NCBI GenBank assembly: GCA_020742515.1
Contig: DYWT01000277.1
Location: forward strand, 1 to 46,372
Source of the DNA: Sporosarcina psychrophila
GTDB taxonomy: Bacteria; Bacillota; Bacilli; Bacillales_A; Planococcaceae
Reading direction: 5' to 3'
DNA length: 46,372 nucleotides
Below the pieces are notes generated by a model. The model made no database searches and had not been told where the DNA came from. It saw only the letters and a list, made by a program, of their open reading frames with translations. A program made the translations under genes and the position numbers. This document shows, piece after piece, positions 8,261-16,080 of this stretch; position 1 is the stretch's first letter; each line of letters starts with the position of its first letter.

Positions 8261-8596
8261 ATGAACCGGGATCGCGGACGTATCAAATGGACAGCGATGA
8301 TGCTGACCGAGCATATAACGAGGCTACGTGACTGGGTAGGAGAAGATAATCACGAAGAAAAGCCTGACATTGACGAATGGACGCTCCACGAATTTCAACG
8401 GCAGCTGGGCATTGCATATCTAGCGCAATGCGAAATTCGGGTTAAAACATGGAGAAACGGAACATTTACTGACATAACGGGCATCTTAAACAGGATGGAT
8501 GATCAGATGCAGCTCATTTATATAGCAGATGGATTAAAGGTGCAGAAAGTTTCGTTGAACACGGTTGTCGGAATTGAGACGACCAATTTTGATTAG
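8261..8596 (+). CDS. yqjX: YolD-like protein (YqjX)
   Basis: 111 residues. The pattern M-N-R-D-R-G-x-I-K-W-T-A-M-M-L-T-E-H and the later I-x-G-I-L-x-R-M-D ... L-I-Y-I-A-D-G-L ... V-V-G-I-E are the YolD family hallmarks. In B. subtilis YolD and YqjX are encoded next to UvrX and YqjW and are thought to act with them in the SOS response. The start follows GGAAGTG. Here the gene follows the polymerase but with ogt in between. It ends 6 bp from the convergent lipoprotein gene, with no separate terminator seen. Confidence 0.85.
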   Translation: MNRDRGRIKWTAMMLTEHITRLRDWVGEDNHEEKPDIDEWTLHEFQRQLGIAYLAQCEIRVKTWRNGTFTDITGILNRMDDQMQLIYIADGLKVQKVSLNTVVGIETTNFD

Positions 8597-8602
8597 CTGC
8601 CC

Positions 8603-9058
8603 CTAGTGGTCGTGATGGTCGTGGTCGTCTTGTTCTTTCGCTACGCTTAAAATCGTGAAGCTTTCCGTAGGTGAATCACATCCTTTGAGCGTATACACAA
8701 ATAATTGTTGACCTTCTTCTGCGACGAGGTCCGTACATGTCATATTAACTTTGGCGGGATCATTTTCTCTATTTTTATTTTTTGAGCGGTCTATCTCTAA
8801 GTCGATTGAGGAGCCTTCGAAAGCGAGATTGTATAAAGTAGGGTCTCCTTCGAGCGTGTAGTTCGCAATACGGACTACAGCTGCTTCCTTCTTCTTCACA
8901 TTTTCCAAGAATGATTCAAACACCGGATAGTTATAGACAGGTCCATGCATATTGACAACATCGCCGTTAAGAACTGCTTTTTCACTATTATACGAACAGG
9001 CTGAACTGATTATCATACTTAGTAGTACAAGTAAAGATAGAAGTATTTTGTTCCTCAT
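8603..9058 (-). CDS. DUF4362-type lipoprotein with His-rich tail
   Basis: 151 residues from the ATG at 9058, chosen for the GAGGAGG 8 bases upstream and because it starts the signal peptide (M-R-N-K-I-L-L-S-L-L-V-L-L-S-M-I-I-S-S-A-C). The cysteine after S-S-A makes a lipobox-like cleavage site. The mature part begins D-V-V-N-M-H-G and has the pattern F-E-S-F-L-E-N-V ... V-R-I-A-N-Y-T-L-E-G-D-P of the DUF4362 family; two Cys (C-T-D-L and G-C-D-S) are conserved there. The last residues D-D-H-D-H-H-D-H could bind metal. Extracytoplasmic, membrane-anchored, function unknown. Confidence 0.7.
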   Translation of the reverse strand: MRNKILLSLLVLLSMIISSACSYNSEKAVLNGDVVNMHGPVYNYPVFESFLENVKKKEAAVVRIANYTLEGDPTLYNLAFEGSSIDLEIDRSKNKNRENDPAKVNMTCTDLVAEEGQQLFVYTLKGCDSPTESFTILSVAKEQDDHDHHDH

Positions 9059-9191
9059 ATTTAAATCCTCCTCACAATGAGCTGGCATTTCACCTTAATT
9101 ATATGAGGCAATAGCACGCATTATCCCATACTACACACTGAAACTATTTCCTGATCCGAATTATTTGAATCTCGGACCTTTTATATTGTTC

Positions 9192-9224
9192 AGACTTTTG
9201 CTAAACTAAGCAAAGGTCTAATTT
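9192..9224 (+). promoter_or_regulatory. terminator-like hairpin in the leader of the ABC exporter operon
   Basis: An 11-bp stem (9192-9202 with 9209-9219, one T-G wobble) closes a six-base loop A-A-A-C-T-A and is followed by AATTTT, 24 bases before the GTG start of the exporter. The position suggests attenuation or an operator. The short T-run makes termination efficiency uncertain. Confidence 0.55.
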
Positions 9225-9247
9225 TAAAGAAAAGTAGGGGGAGTAGC

Positions 9248-11002
9248 GTGAAGGTTTTATTACAGCTCGGCTGGTTTTTTAAACAGCGGAAGAAGCAGTA
9301 TCTTTTTGGAATTTCTATGCTTGTTTTTGTTTCAATATTGCAATTACTACCACCCAAAATCATCGGAATTATCGTTGATGACATTACATTAGGCACTTTG
9401 ACCGCGACGGCGCTCACCAAATGGCTTGTCATCTTAGCCGTGGCAGGTGTTCTCATGTACATTGCACGCTATTACTGGCGTGTTATGATTTTTGGTTCGG
9501 CCGTCTTATTATCTAGAACAATGCGTGAAAAACTATTCAACCACTTCACGAGAATGTCACCATCATTCTACCAAAAACGACGTGTAGGAGATTTAATGGC
9601 CCATGCAACAAATGATATAAATGCTGTGCAGCAAACAGCCGGTATGGGTATTTTGACACTTGTCGATTCCGTCTCGACAGGAGGATTTGTCATTTTGACA
9701 ATGGCTATCACCATCAATTGGAAATTGACATTGATTGCCCTTATTCCACTACCATTTATGATTTTCCTGACAAGCTATTACGGAAAATTATTGCGCAAAC
9801 GGTTCCGATTTGCTCAAGAAGCATTCTCGAATTTGAATGACAAGACACAGGAAAGTATATCTGGCATTAAAGTCATCAAAACATTCGGTCAGAAAAATGA
9901 AGATATTGAAGATTTTACAAACTTATCTACCGATGTAGTCAGTAAAAATATGCGCGTCGCTAAAGTGGATGCCTTATTTGATCCGACGATTACAGGGATA
10001 TTCGCAATCTCATACATCCTGTCTTTCTATTTCGGAACAAAGTTTATCATTGCAGGTGACATGTCAATTGGTGACATGATAGCTTTCAGTACATACCTCG
10101 GGCTTCTAGTCTGGCCAATGCTTGCATTCGGATTCCTCTTTAATATTGTAGAGCGCGGAAATGCGTCTTACAGCCGGATTACGGAATTGTTATCTGTTGC
10201 ACCGGAAATTAAAGACATCGCGGGCGCAATTGATAAAAGACCAGAAGGCGACTTGCATTTCAACATAGACGAGTTCAAATTCCCAGGTGACGAGCGTGCA
10301 GCATTGCTTGACGTTCACTTCACGTTAAAACGAGGAGAAACAATGGGGATTGTGGGTAAAACTGGATCGGGCAAAACAGCGATTTTAAAATTACTGCTCA
10401 GAGAGTTTGAAGGGTACAAAGGAAGCATTGTCTATGGAAACAACCCAATTAATCAATACAAACAGCAACGTTTGAGGGAGTCGATCGGTTATGTACCGCA
10501 AGACCATTTTTTGTTTTCGACAACACTTGCTGAAAATATAGCTTTTACAAACCCAAGAATTGAAACTGAGAAAATTCATGAAGCTGCAAGACTCGCCCAT
10601 ATTCATGAAGATATTTTAGGATTTACGGAAGGCTATGACACCATTGTAGGAGAACGCGGTGTATCTTTATCGGGCGGGCAGAAACAGCGGATTTCCATTG
10701 CTCGGGCATTGATTATGGAACCGGAATTACTGCTTTTGGATGATTCCTTGTCGGCAGTCGATGCTAAAACGGAAGAAGCGATTTTACAATCACTCAAACA
10801 AACACGCACAGGCGAGACGACAATTATTACATCACATCGACTAAGTGCCATCCAACATGCGCATAAAATCATCGTTATGCATGAAGGTACGATTGTCGAA
10901 GCCGGAACGCATGAAGAACTGCTCGAAATGAATGGAAGATATAAAGAAATGTATGATTTGCAACAACTTGAAGTGCTTGTTGAACAGGGAGGCGAGGAAT
11001 AA
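9248..11002 (+). CDS. ABC exporter half-transporter, YheI/BmrC type (degenerate ATP site)
   Basis: 584 residues, GTG start at 9248 after AGGGGGAG. An N-terminal six-helix type IV exporter membrane domain (to about residue 310) is followed by a nucleotide-binding domain: Walker A G-K-T-G-S-G-K-T (370-377), signature L-S-G-G-Q (474-478), Walker B ending D498 and then D499 where the catalytic Glu normally stands, and an H-loop in T-S-H-R-L-S-A. The N-terminus (L-G-W-F-F-K ... L-P-P-K-I-I-G) reads like YheI (BmrC). It is translationally coupled to the next gene (TAATG). Expected to form a heterodimeric multidrug exporter in the plasma membrane; substrates unknown. Confidence 0.9.
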   Translation: MKVLLQLGWFFKQRKKQYLFGISMLVFVSILQLLPPKIIGIIVDDITLGTLTATALTKWLVILAVAGVLMYIARYYWRVMIFGSAVLLSRTMREKLFNHFTRMSPSFYQKRRVGDLMAHATNDINAVQQTAGMGILTLVDSVSTGGFVILTMAITINWKLTLIALIPLPFMIFLTSYYGKLLRKRFRFAQEAFSNLNDKTQESISGIKVIKTFGQKNEDIEDFTNLSTDVVSKNMRVAKVDALFDPTITGIFAISYILSFYFGTKFIIAGDMSIGDMIAFSTYLGLLVWPMLAFGFLFNIVERGNASYSRITELLSVAPEIKDIAGAIDKRPEGDLHFNIDEFKFPGDERAALLDVHFTLKRGETMGIVGKTGSGKTAILKLLLREFEGYKGSIVYGNNPINQYKQQRLRESIGYVPQDHFLFSTTLAENIAFTNPRIETEKIHEAARLAHIHEDILGFTEGYDTIVGERGVSLSGGQKQRISIARALIMEPELLLLDDSLSAVDAKTEEAILQSLKQTRTGETTIITSHRLSAIQHAHKIIVMHEGTIVEAGTHEELLEMNGRYKEMYDLQQLEVLVEQGGEE

Positions 11003-12789
11003 TGTCAGCAGAAAAACAACCGAAATTAACAGCGAAAGATCAATGGGTTGTCTTAAAAAGATTGTTGCGTTATATCATCCCTCATAAAAAAAGCGTAATT
11101 ATTGCGCTTGTCCTGCTTATTTTGACAGTCACGGGCAGTATCGCAGGACCTTTGATTATTCAACGATTCATTGATAACCACCTGGCAACGATGGATTTCT
11201 CGAAAAGTGCCATCACGAATATCGCGATTGCCTATATAGGGATTCAGGTATTTATGGTTGTCGTCTCTTATTTCCAGCTGATACGGTTCCAAGATATTGC
11301 ATTAAAAATCATTCAGCAAATGCGCATCGATGTGTTTTCAAAAGTACAAGGACTTGGAATGCGTTATTTTGACAAAACACCTGCTGGAAGTATCGTTTCA
11401 CGTGTGACGAACGATACCGAAGCAATCAAAGAAATGTTCGTCAGTGTTATTGTTACGTTTTTACAAGCTGTTTTTGTGCTAGTCGGCGTTTATATTGCGC
11501 TTTTTTCACTTGATGCAAAGTTAGCACTTATATCCCTGTTATTATTGCCGTTATTTTTAGCAGTGATTGTTATCTATAGACGATACAGTGCCGACTTCTA
11601 TCAAGATATCCGTGAGCGGTTAAGTCAGCTCAACGCTAAAATAGCTGAATCATTATCCGGTATGGGTATGATTCAAGCATTTAGGCAGGAAGACCGGTTA
11701 GAAGCAGAATTTGATGCTATTAACGAAAAACATTTCCGCGCTGGAATGCGAAATATTAAATTTGACGGCATTCTGCTCGGCCCGGCAATCGATTTACTTT
11801 ACGCTGGAGCAATTGTTTTCGTACTCGGTTACTTCGGATTCCTATCACTTGGCAGTGCGGTGGAAGTTGGAATTCTTTACGCATTTACGACTTTGATCGG
11901 CCGTTTGTTCCAACCTGTCCAACAAGTGATGCAGCGATTATCTATTTTTCAACAGGCAATGGTTGCTGCATCACGTGTGTTTAAATTAATGGATGACCCG
12001 GACATGGAACCGGAACAACAAGATCGTAACAATACTGAAATTAAGAACGGGAAAATTGAATTCCGCGATGTATCATTTTCATATGATGGACAAACGGATG
12101 TACTGAAAAACATTTCATTCACTGCGAATGCCGGTGAGACAGTTGCACTTGTCGGTCATACCGGGAGCGGAAAGAGCTCGATCATCAATTTGCTAATGCG
12201 TTTCTATGAATATGAACGCGGTGATATTTATATCGACGATGTTTCGCTGAAAGGATATTCAAAAGAAGAACTGCGGAAGAAGACAGGACTTGTCTTGCAA
12301 GATCCATTTCTATTCTATGGTGATATCGAAAGTAACATCCGTTTACATGATAAAGAAATGACATCTGAAGAAGTAAGGTTAGCGGCTGAATTTGTACAGG
12401 CAAATGAATTCATCGAAAAGTTGCCTGATAAATACGCACAAAAAGTGACGGAACGCGGCTCTACGTTCTCAAGTGGGCAACGTCAGCTCGTTGCATTTGC
12501 ACGAACAATCGCGACAAATCCTAAAATTCTTGTTCTCGATGAAGCGACTGCCAATATCGACACGGAAACAGAAGTGGCAATCCAGTCAAGCCTTGAGAAG
12601 ATGAGGAAAGGGCGTACAACAATCGCAATCGCTCACAGATTGAGTACAATCCAAGACGCGGAACTGATTCTCGTACTTCACAAAGGAGAAATTGTTGAAC
12701 GTGGAACACACCAGGAATTGCTGGTCCAAAAAGGTCTCTATCACAAGATGTATCTGCTTCAAAATAATATCTTGGAAGATGTTATCTGA
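11002..12789 (+). CDS. ABC exporter half-transporter, YheH/BmrD type (consensus Walker B)
   Basis: 595 residues; partner of the preceding gene, starting at the overlapping TAATG. Membrane domain with six helices, then an NBD with Walker A G-H-T-G-S-G-K-S, Walker B L-V-L-D513-E514 (catalytic Glu present), H-loop A-H-R-L-S-T, but an aberrant signature S490-S-G-Q493 instead of LSGGQ. Thus one composite ATP site is built from the partner's D499 and this subunit's SSGQ (weak), the other from E514 and the partner's LSGGQ (active). It is shorter than B. subtilis BmrD (about 670 residues), lacking the long insert. Plasma-membrane drug or lipid exporter. Confidence 0.9.
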   Translation: MSAEKQPKLTAKDQWVVLKRLLRYIIPHKKSVIIALVLLILTVTGSIAGPLIIQRFIDNHLATMDFSKSAITNIAIAYIGIQVFMVVVSYFQLIRFQDIALKIIQQMRIDVFSKVQGLGMRYFDKTPAGSIVSRVTNDTEAIKEMFVSVIVTFLQAVFVLVGVYIALFSLDAKLALISLLLLPLFLAVIVIYRRYSADFYQDIRERLSQLNAKIAESLSGMGMIQAFRQEDRLEAEFDAINEKHFRAGMRNIKFDGILLGPAIDLLYAGAIVFVLGYFGFLSLGSAVEVGILYAFTTLIGRLFQPVQQVMQRLSIFQQAMVAASRVFKLMDDPDMEPEQQDRNNTEIKNGKIEFRDVSFSYDGQTDVLKNISFTANAGETVALVGHTGSGKSSIINLLMRFYEYERGDIYIDDVSLKGYSKEELRKKTGLVLQDPFLFYGDIESNIRLHDKEMTSEEVRLAAEFVQANEFIEKLPDKYAQKVTERGSTFSSGQRQLVAFARTIATNPKILVLDEATANIDTETEVAIQSSLEKMRKGRTTIAIAHRLSTIQDAELILVLHKGEIVERGTHQELLVQKGLYHKMYLLQNNILEDVI

Positions 12790-12798
12790 CGAAAATCG

Positions 12799-12837
12799 GC
12801 TTGCATACGCCTTCTACAGGTGTTGCAAGCTTTTTTT
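12799..12837 (+). terminator. intrinsic terminator of the ABC exporter operon
   Basis: GCTTGCA (12799-12805) pairs with TGCAAGC (12824-12830), with inner ACGCCT/AGGTGT pairing, followed by seven T. Confidence 0.88.
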
Positions 12838-12942
12838 GTTTCATTACAACGCAAATGTCATAAACTGTTCACAGACGTATTAGACGTAATTTAGTGCTTC
12901 TTTTGATACGATTGAGGAAGAAAATTTGAAGGGGAGAGAATA

Positions 12943-13653
12943 ATGGCTACAGACTTAAATCTATTTCTCGCTTTCGGTGCCGGTTTCTTAAGTTTCATAT
13001 CACCGTGTACATTGCCGTTATATCCAGCATTCATTTCGTATATCACCGGTATGTCACTAGATGATTTAAAGTCGGACTCGAAACGCATGAGCAGAAGTGG
13101 CATGCTACATACACTGTTCTTCTTGTTAGGTTTCTCTATTATTTTCATTGTAATCGGCTATAGTACGTCCTTTGTCGGTACATTTTTCCAAGAGAACCAG
13201 GAGATACTCAGACAAGCAGGTGCAATTTTCATTGTCTTATTTGGACTGATGATTGTCGGGGTGTTCAAACCTGAATTCCTGATGAAAGAAAGAAGACTGC
13301 AGTTCAAAAACAGACCTGCCGGTTACTTAGGTACGATGGTTATCGGGATTGCATTCGCTGCCGGGTGGCAACCGTGTTCCGGACCGATTATTGGAGCTAT
13401 TATTACACTTGCTGCCGCAAACCCCGGCTCGGGTATGGTTTATATGCTTATGTATGTCCTCGGTTTTGCAATTCCATTTTTCGTTCTTTCGTTCTTCATT
13501 ACACGGCTTAGCTGGATTCGAAATCATAGCGCTTTAATCATGAAAATCGGCGGTTATGTGATGATCGCGGTCGGAGTCTTGTTATTTTTCAATGGCTTGC
13601 AGTATTTAACAAGTTTACTTAGCCCTATTTTCGGCGATTTCATGGGCTTCTGA
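12943..13653 (+). CDS. ccdA: cytochrome c biogenesis / thiol-disulfide transmembrane protein CcdA
   Basis: 236 residues, six hydrophobic segments. The redox cysteines sit in S-P-C22-T-L-P-L-Y-P and Q-P-C145-S-G-P, the two conserved CcdA motifs. Start ATG at 12943 after GGGGAG. CcdA carries reducing equivalents from cytosolic thioredoxin across the membrane to extracytoplasmic thiol-disulfide proteins for cytochrome c maturation and spore-coat or cortex proteins. It is followed by a thioredoxin-like gene and ccdC, overlapping or nearly so, forming one operon that ends at 14522. Confidence 0.93.
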   Translation: MATDLNLFLAFGAGFLSFISPCTLPLYPAFISYITGMSLDDLKSDSKRMSRSGMLHTLFFLLGFSIIFIVIGYSTSFVGTFFQENQEILRQAGAIFIVLFGLMIVGVFKPEFLMKERRLQFKNRPAGYLGTMVIGIAFAAGWQPCSGPIIGAIITLAAANPGSGMVYMLMYVLGFAIPFFVLSFFITRLSWIRNHSALIMKIGGYVMIAVGVLLFFNGLQYLTSLLSPIFGDFMGF

Positions 13654-13675
13654 TTTGAGATTTGGAGGAATACCA

Positions 13676-13984
13676 ATGCAAGTAATTAAATCGTTTGAGG
13701 AATGGCTTGAAACAATTGAAAACCAAAGAAAGCTGCTTCTTTTTGTGAAAACTGATCACTGTTCTGTCTGTGATGGGTTATTGCCAAAAGTGGTAGCACT
13801 CGAAGAGGAGTATCCTATCCCTTTTTATAAGGTGAATGTGGCGGAAGTCCCGGAAATAGCAGGTCAGCTGTCGTTGTTTACGGCGCCTGTTGTCTTGTTA
13901 TTTTATGAAGGAAAAGAGTATGCTCGATTTGCGCGGTTTATCCAGATGCAAGAATTGAAGCGTCGCTTGGGGGAAATCCGATGA
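13676..13984 (+). CDS. thioredoxin-like protein, C-S-V-C active site
   Basis: 102 residues from the ATG at 13676, with GGAGGA six bases upstream; the longer frame from 13655 begins on top of the ccdA stop. Thioredoxin fold with C29-S-V-C32 and the cis-Pro region T-A-P-V-V-L. No signal peptide, so cytosolic. It lies between ccdA and ccdC, where B. subtilis carries the CheY-like yneI, and its end overlaps ccdC by four bases (ATGA). A plausible role is dedicated electron donor to CcdA; this is inference from position. Confidence 0.85.
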   Translation: MQVIKSFEEWLETIENQRKLLLFVKTDHCSVCDGLLPKVVALEEEYPIPFYKVNVAEVPEIAGQLSLFTAPVVLLFYEGKEYARFARFIQMQELKRRLGEIR

Positions 13985-14484
13985 ATGAACTAATTGAAAC
14001 AATTTTCACAAAGGTGCCCCCGGTTTATCTCATTATTGGATCAACCGTACTCGCGCTATTTATGGGGACAATGGCGCTGATTGTCAGAACGAAAGCAGCG
14101 AAGAGACCTGTTACGCCTCTGAAAATCATCTTGCCGCCACTTTTTATGTCGACGGGTGCGCTGATGTTCATATTCGAAGAGTTTCGGGTGCCGTTACCTC
14201 AAGTACTCGAAGCCCTCTTTGTTGGGCTATTATTTTCAATCATCTTGATTAAGACGACGAATTTCGAACGTAAGGATAGCGATATCTACATGAAACGATC
14301 GAAAGCATTTCTTTTCATTCTGCTTGGTCTGCTTATTGTCCGGCTCGTCGGGAAACTGGCGCTTAGCAACACAATCGATGTAGGGGAACTGGGTGGGATG
14401 TTCTGGATTCTCGCATTTGGCATGATTGTCCCTTGGCGGATCGGTATGTTTATGAAGTATAAAAAAATAAAGGAAGTTAAATAA
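13981..14484 (+). CDS. ccdC: CcdC membrane protein (YneJ, DUF1453)
   Basis: 167 residues, about five membrane segments, with the DUF1453 pattern R-x4-R-P-V-T-P-L-K-I-I-L-P-P-L-F-M-S-T-G near residues 40-60. Its start overlaps the thioredoxin-like gene (ATGA). In B. subtilis ccdC lies downstream of ccdA; it is reported as not essential for cytochrome c synthesis and its role is unknown. A strong terminator follows. Confidence 0.85.
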   Translation: MNELIETIFTKVPPVYLIIGSTVLALFMGTMALIVRTKAAKRPVTPLKIILPPLFMSTGALMFIFEEFRVPLPQVLEALFVGLLFSIILIKTTNFERKDSDIYMKRSKAFLFILLGLLIVRLVGKLALSNTIDVGELGGMFWILAFGMIVPWRIGMFMKYKKIKEVK

Positions 14485-14486
14485 GT

Positions 14487-14522
14487 AAAAGGTGTCTGCA
14501 TTTAATTGCAGACACCTTTTTT
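14487..14522. terminator. strong intrinsic terminator after ccdC
   Basis: A perfect 10-bp stem GGTGTCTGCA (14491-14500) with TGCAGACACC (14507-14516), six-base loop, flanked by AAAA and TTTTTT, so it can work on both strands. Confidence 0.93.
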
Positions 14523-14565
14523 ACACTTTGAAAAATAATGAAACCTCGAACAGGGGATAATTCAC

Positions 14566-14615
14566 ATGTCGACTAGGCTCTAGCGCTTGTCGGGGCTAAG
14601 CAAGGCGCTTGCGTT
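14566..14615 (+). repeat. degenerate copy of a C-T-C-C-A-G-C-G-C-type intergenic repeat
   Basis: The string G-G-C-T-C-T-A-G-C-G-C-T-T-G ... A-A-G-G-C-G-C-T-T-G-C-G resembles the 'tagctccagcgcc...ggcgcttgcgctt' repeat scattered through Bacillaceae and Planococcaceae genomes. Related pieces lie at 15165-15199 and, inverted, at 1954-1980. Confidence 0.5.
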
Positions 14616-14624
14616 GTTGTCCAA

Positions 14625-15050
14625 TCAAAACAAGTGTTCATACGGAGTTAAATCGATCTTCATTTCGGCCATTTTCTTACGAAGAAATTTATGGTCCCGT
14701 TTCGGTGTTGCTTGTATATATCCACGGATTATAAGATCGGAGTCAATTTTCCTGGCATTTTCCTCAAGCGCAATCTCGCCAATCTTGCCAGCGATTTTTT
14801 GTTTCGCTACAGGACGGAATAATTCAGGTACTGGGACGACTAGCTCATTCAACAGCAGTTTTGCTTTGTCGTTCCACAGGTGAAGAGAGCTCTCCACGTA
14901 ATGCTCTTCCCAGTCGAGTGTCGATTTCCCATCCGCTTTTGGAAATACTTTTAAGAACTTCCGGAACATGAAAAAGCCGCCGATGCCGAAAAGCCCAATA
15001 AGGACAACACACCAAAAAATGATGAACCACATAAATAGGTTGTCTTGCAA
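14625..15050 (-). CDS. yneK: DUF2621 membrane protein (YneK-like)
   Basis: 141 residues. The TTG at 15050 is the preferred start, with GAGGTG seven bases upstream; ATG at codon 7 is an alternative. One N-terminal membrane segment (F-I-I-F-W-C-V-V-L-I-G-L-F-G-I-G-G-F-F-M-F), then a charged cytosolic domain with W-E-E-H-Y-V-E-S and V-P-V-P-E-L-F-R-P-V-A-K-Q-K-I. It is convergent with ccdC; in B. subtilis yneK also neighbours ccdC. No known function. Confidence 0.8.
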   Translation of the reverse strand: MQDNLFMWFIIFWCVVLIGLFGIGGFFMFRKFLKVFPKADGKSTLDWEEHYVESSLHLWNDKAKLLLNELVVPVPELFRPVAKQKIAGKIGEIALEENARKIDSDLIIRGYIQATPKRDHKFLRKKMAEMKIDLTPYEHLF

Positions 15051-15164
15051 AAGTCTTCACCTCTTCCATTCTAATCACCATTATAAGAGCATCTGCAAAA
15101 AAACACACGAACAATGTATCCTTTTCCGCAATTAAGATAAGAGAGTATAGTTTTTTTACTTAAG

Positions 15165-15199
15165 TCAGTGTCCAGACTCCAGGCGCCTTGCGCTTTTCT
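15165..15199 (+). repeat. half copy of the intergenic C-T-C-C-A-G-G-C-G-C repeat
   Basis: C-A-G-T-G-T-C-C-A-G-A-C-T-C-C-A-G-G-C-G-C-C followed by T-T-G-C-G-C-T-T-T-T-C. The first part matches the inverted sequence at 1954-1980 (C-A-G-T-G-T-C-T-A-G-C-T-T-C-A-G-G-C). Confidence 0.5.
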
Positions 15200-15224
15200 A
15201 AAAGGGGGGGAGATAAAACAATAG

Positions 15225-15341
15225 ATGGAATTAATACAAGAAGTTGGATTTTCAATCTTTCTATCATTGTATCTCTTGCATCGGCTCGAAACGAAACTTG
15301 TCGCTATCCACGACGTCCTTGTGTCAATAATGATGAAGTGA
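15225..15341 (+). CDS. YvrJ-like small membrane protein
   Basis: A 38-residue frame beginning M-E-L-I-Q-E-V-G-F-S-I-F-L-S-L-Y-L-L-H-R and ending L-V-S-I-M-M-K. The pattern of a short amphipathic start, V-G-F, a hydrophobic stretch, then R-L-E-T-K-L is that of YvrJ-family micro-proteins. GGGGAG (ending 15212) lies 12 bases upstream, a little far, and TAG precedes the ATG in frame. Single membrane segment; function unknown. The overlapping longer frame from 15188 is not protein-like. The rest of the gap before Sco holds only a repeat half-copy and the Sco promoter. Confidence 0.6.
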   Translation: MELIQEVGFSIFLSLYLLHRLETKLVAIHDVLVSIMMK

Positions 15342-15390
15342 ACTTCACAAAAAAGTCATGGATTCGACATGGAAGAGTTCAGCGGATTGC

Positions 15391-15419
15391 TTGTTTGAAG
15401 CCATTACTTCCGCTATGAT
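15391..15419 (+). promoter_or_regulatory. promoter of the Sco gene
   Basis: TTGTTT (15391-15396), 17-base spacer, TATGAT (15414-15419), 31 bases before the start codon. Confidence 0.6.
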
Positions 15420-15450
15420 GGACGTATCAATCGATAGCGGAGGAAAATAA

Positions 15451-16044
15451 ATGAGAAAAAAACTTTTACTGCCTTATGTATTGCTTGTCGTGCTTATTTT
15501 AAGCGCCTGTTCTGCCGGAGGGTTTAAAGCAGATCATAATTATAAAATTGCACCATTTGAATTTACAAACCAGCACAATGAAAAAGTCTCATTGGATGAT
15601 TTAAAAGGGAAAGTATGGCTGGCACAATTTGTTTACACTGTTTGTACGGCAGCCTGCCCGCCAATGATGGTAAATATGACAGAAGTCGAGAAAAAACTTG
15701 CTGAAGAAGGCGTTAAGGATTATAAAATTGTATCATTCAGCATTGATCCTGCGGTCGATACACCGGAAGTACTACAAGAATACCTTGAAATGTATGACAT
15801 CCAGGATGAAGGAAAATGGGAAATGCTGACGGGGTATAAGCAAGAGGAAATCGCAAAGTTTGCAGCAAAATCATTCAAGACGGCTGTTGCTAATATTCCA
15901 GATTCCGTCGACGTAATGCATGCAACTAATTTTTCCCTCGTCAATCAGGATGGGGAAGTCGTCAAAACGTATAATGGTATGACAGACGTACCATACGATC
16001 AAATCATCAAAGATATGAAAGCACTCATTAAAGAGGGTGCGTAA
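15451..16044 (+). CDS. sco: Sco1/SenC/PrrC-family lipoprotein (cytochrome oxidase CuA assembly)
   Basis: 197 residues. Lipoprotein signal M-R-K-K-L-L-L-P-Y-V-L-L-V-V-L-I-L-S-A-C20. The thioredoxin-fold domain has the copper-binding C65-T-A-A-C69 (CxxxC) and the distal ligand H157 (V-M-H-A-T-N-F), all three ligands of BsSco (YpmQ). It is needed for assembly of the CuA centre of aa3-type cytochrome c oxidase on the outer face of the membrane. The start has GGAGG upstream. It fits the redox theme of the ccdA block just upstream and has its own promoter. Confidence 0.92.
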   Translation: MRKKLLLPYVLLVVLILSACSAGGFKADHNYKIAPFEFTNQHNEKVSLDDLKGKVWLAQFVYTVCTAACPPMMVNMTEVEKKLAEEGVKDYKIVSFSIDPAVDTPEVLQEYLEMYDIQDEGKWEMLTGYKQEEIAKFAAKSFKTAVANIPDSVDVMHATNFSLVNQDGEVVKTYNGMTDVPYDQIIKDMKALIKEGA

Positions 16045-16080
16045 CCGAAAAAGCAATACTGGATTTAACGGGGTGGAAGG

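Noticed and set aside
9121..9193. SigW-like TGAAAC upstream of the ABC exporter
   Set aside because: No CGTA-type -10 at the required distance.
15188..15418. 76-codon frame over the YvrJ-like gene
   Set aside because: Its translation is low in protein-like features and starts in a dispersed repeat; the overlapping 38-residue frame has family character.
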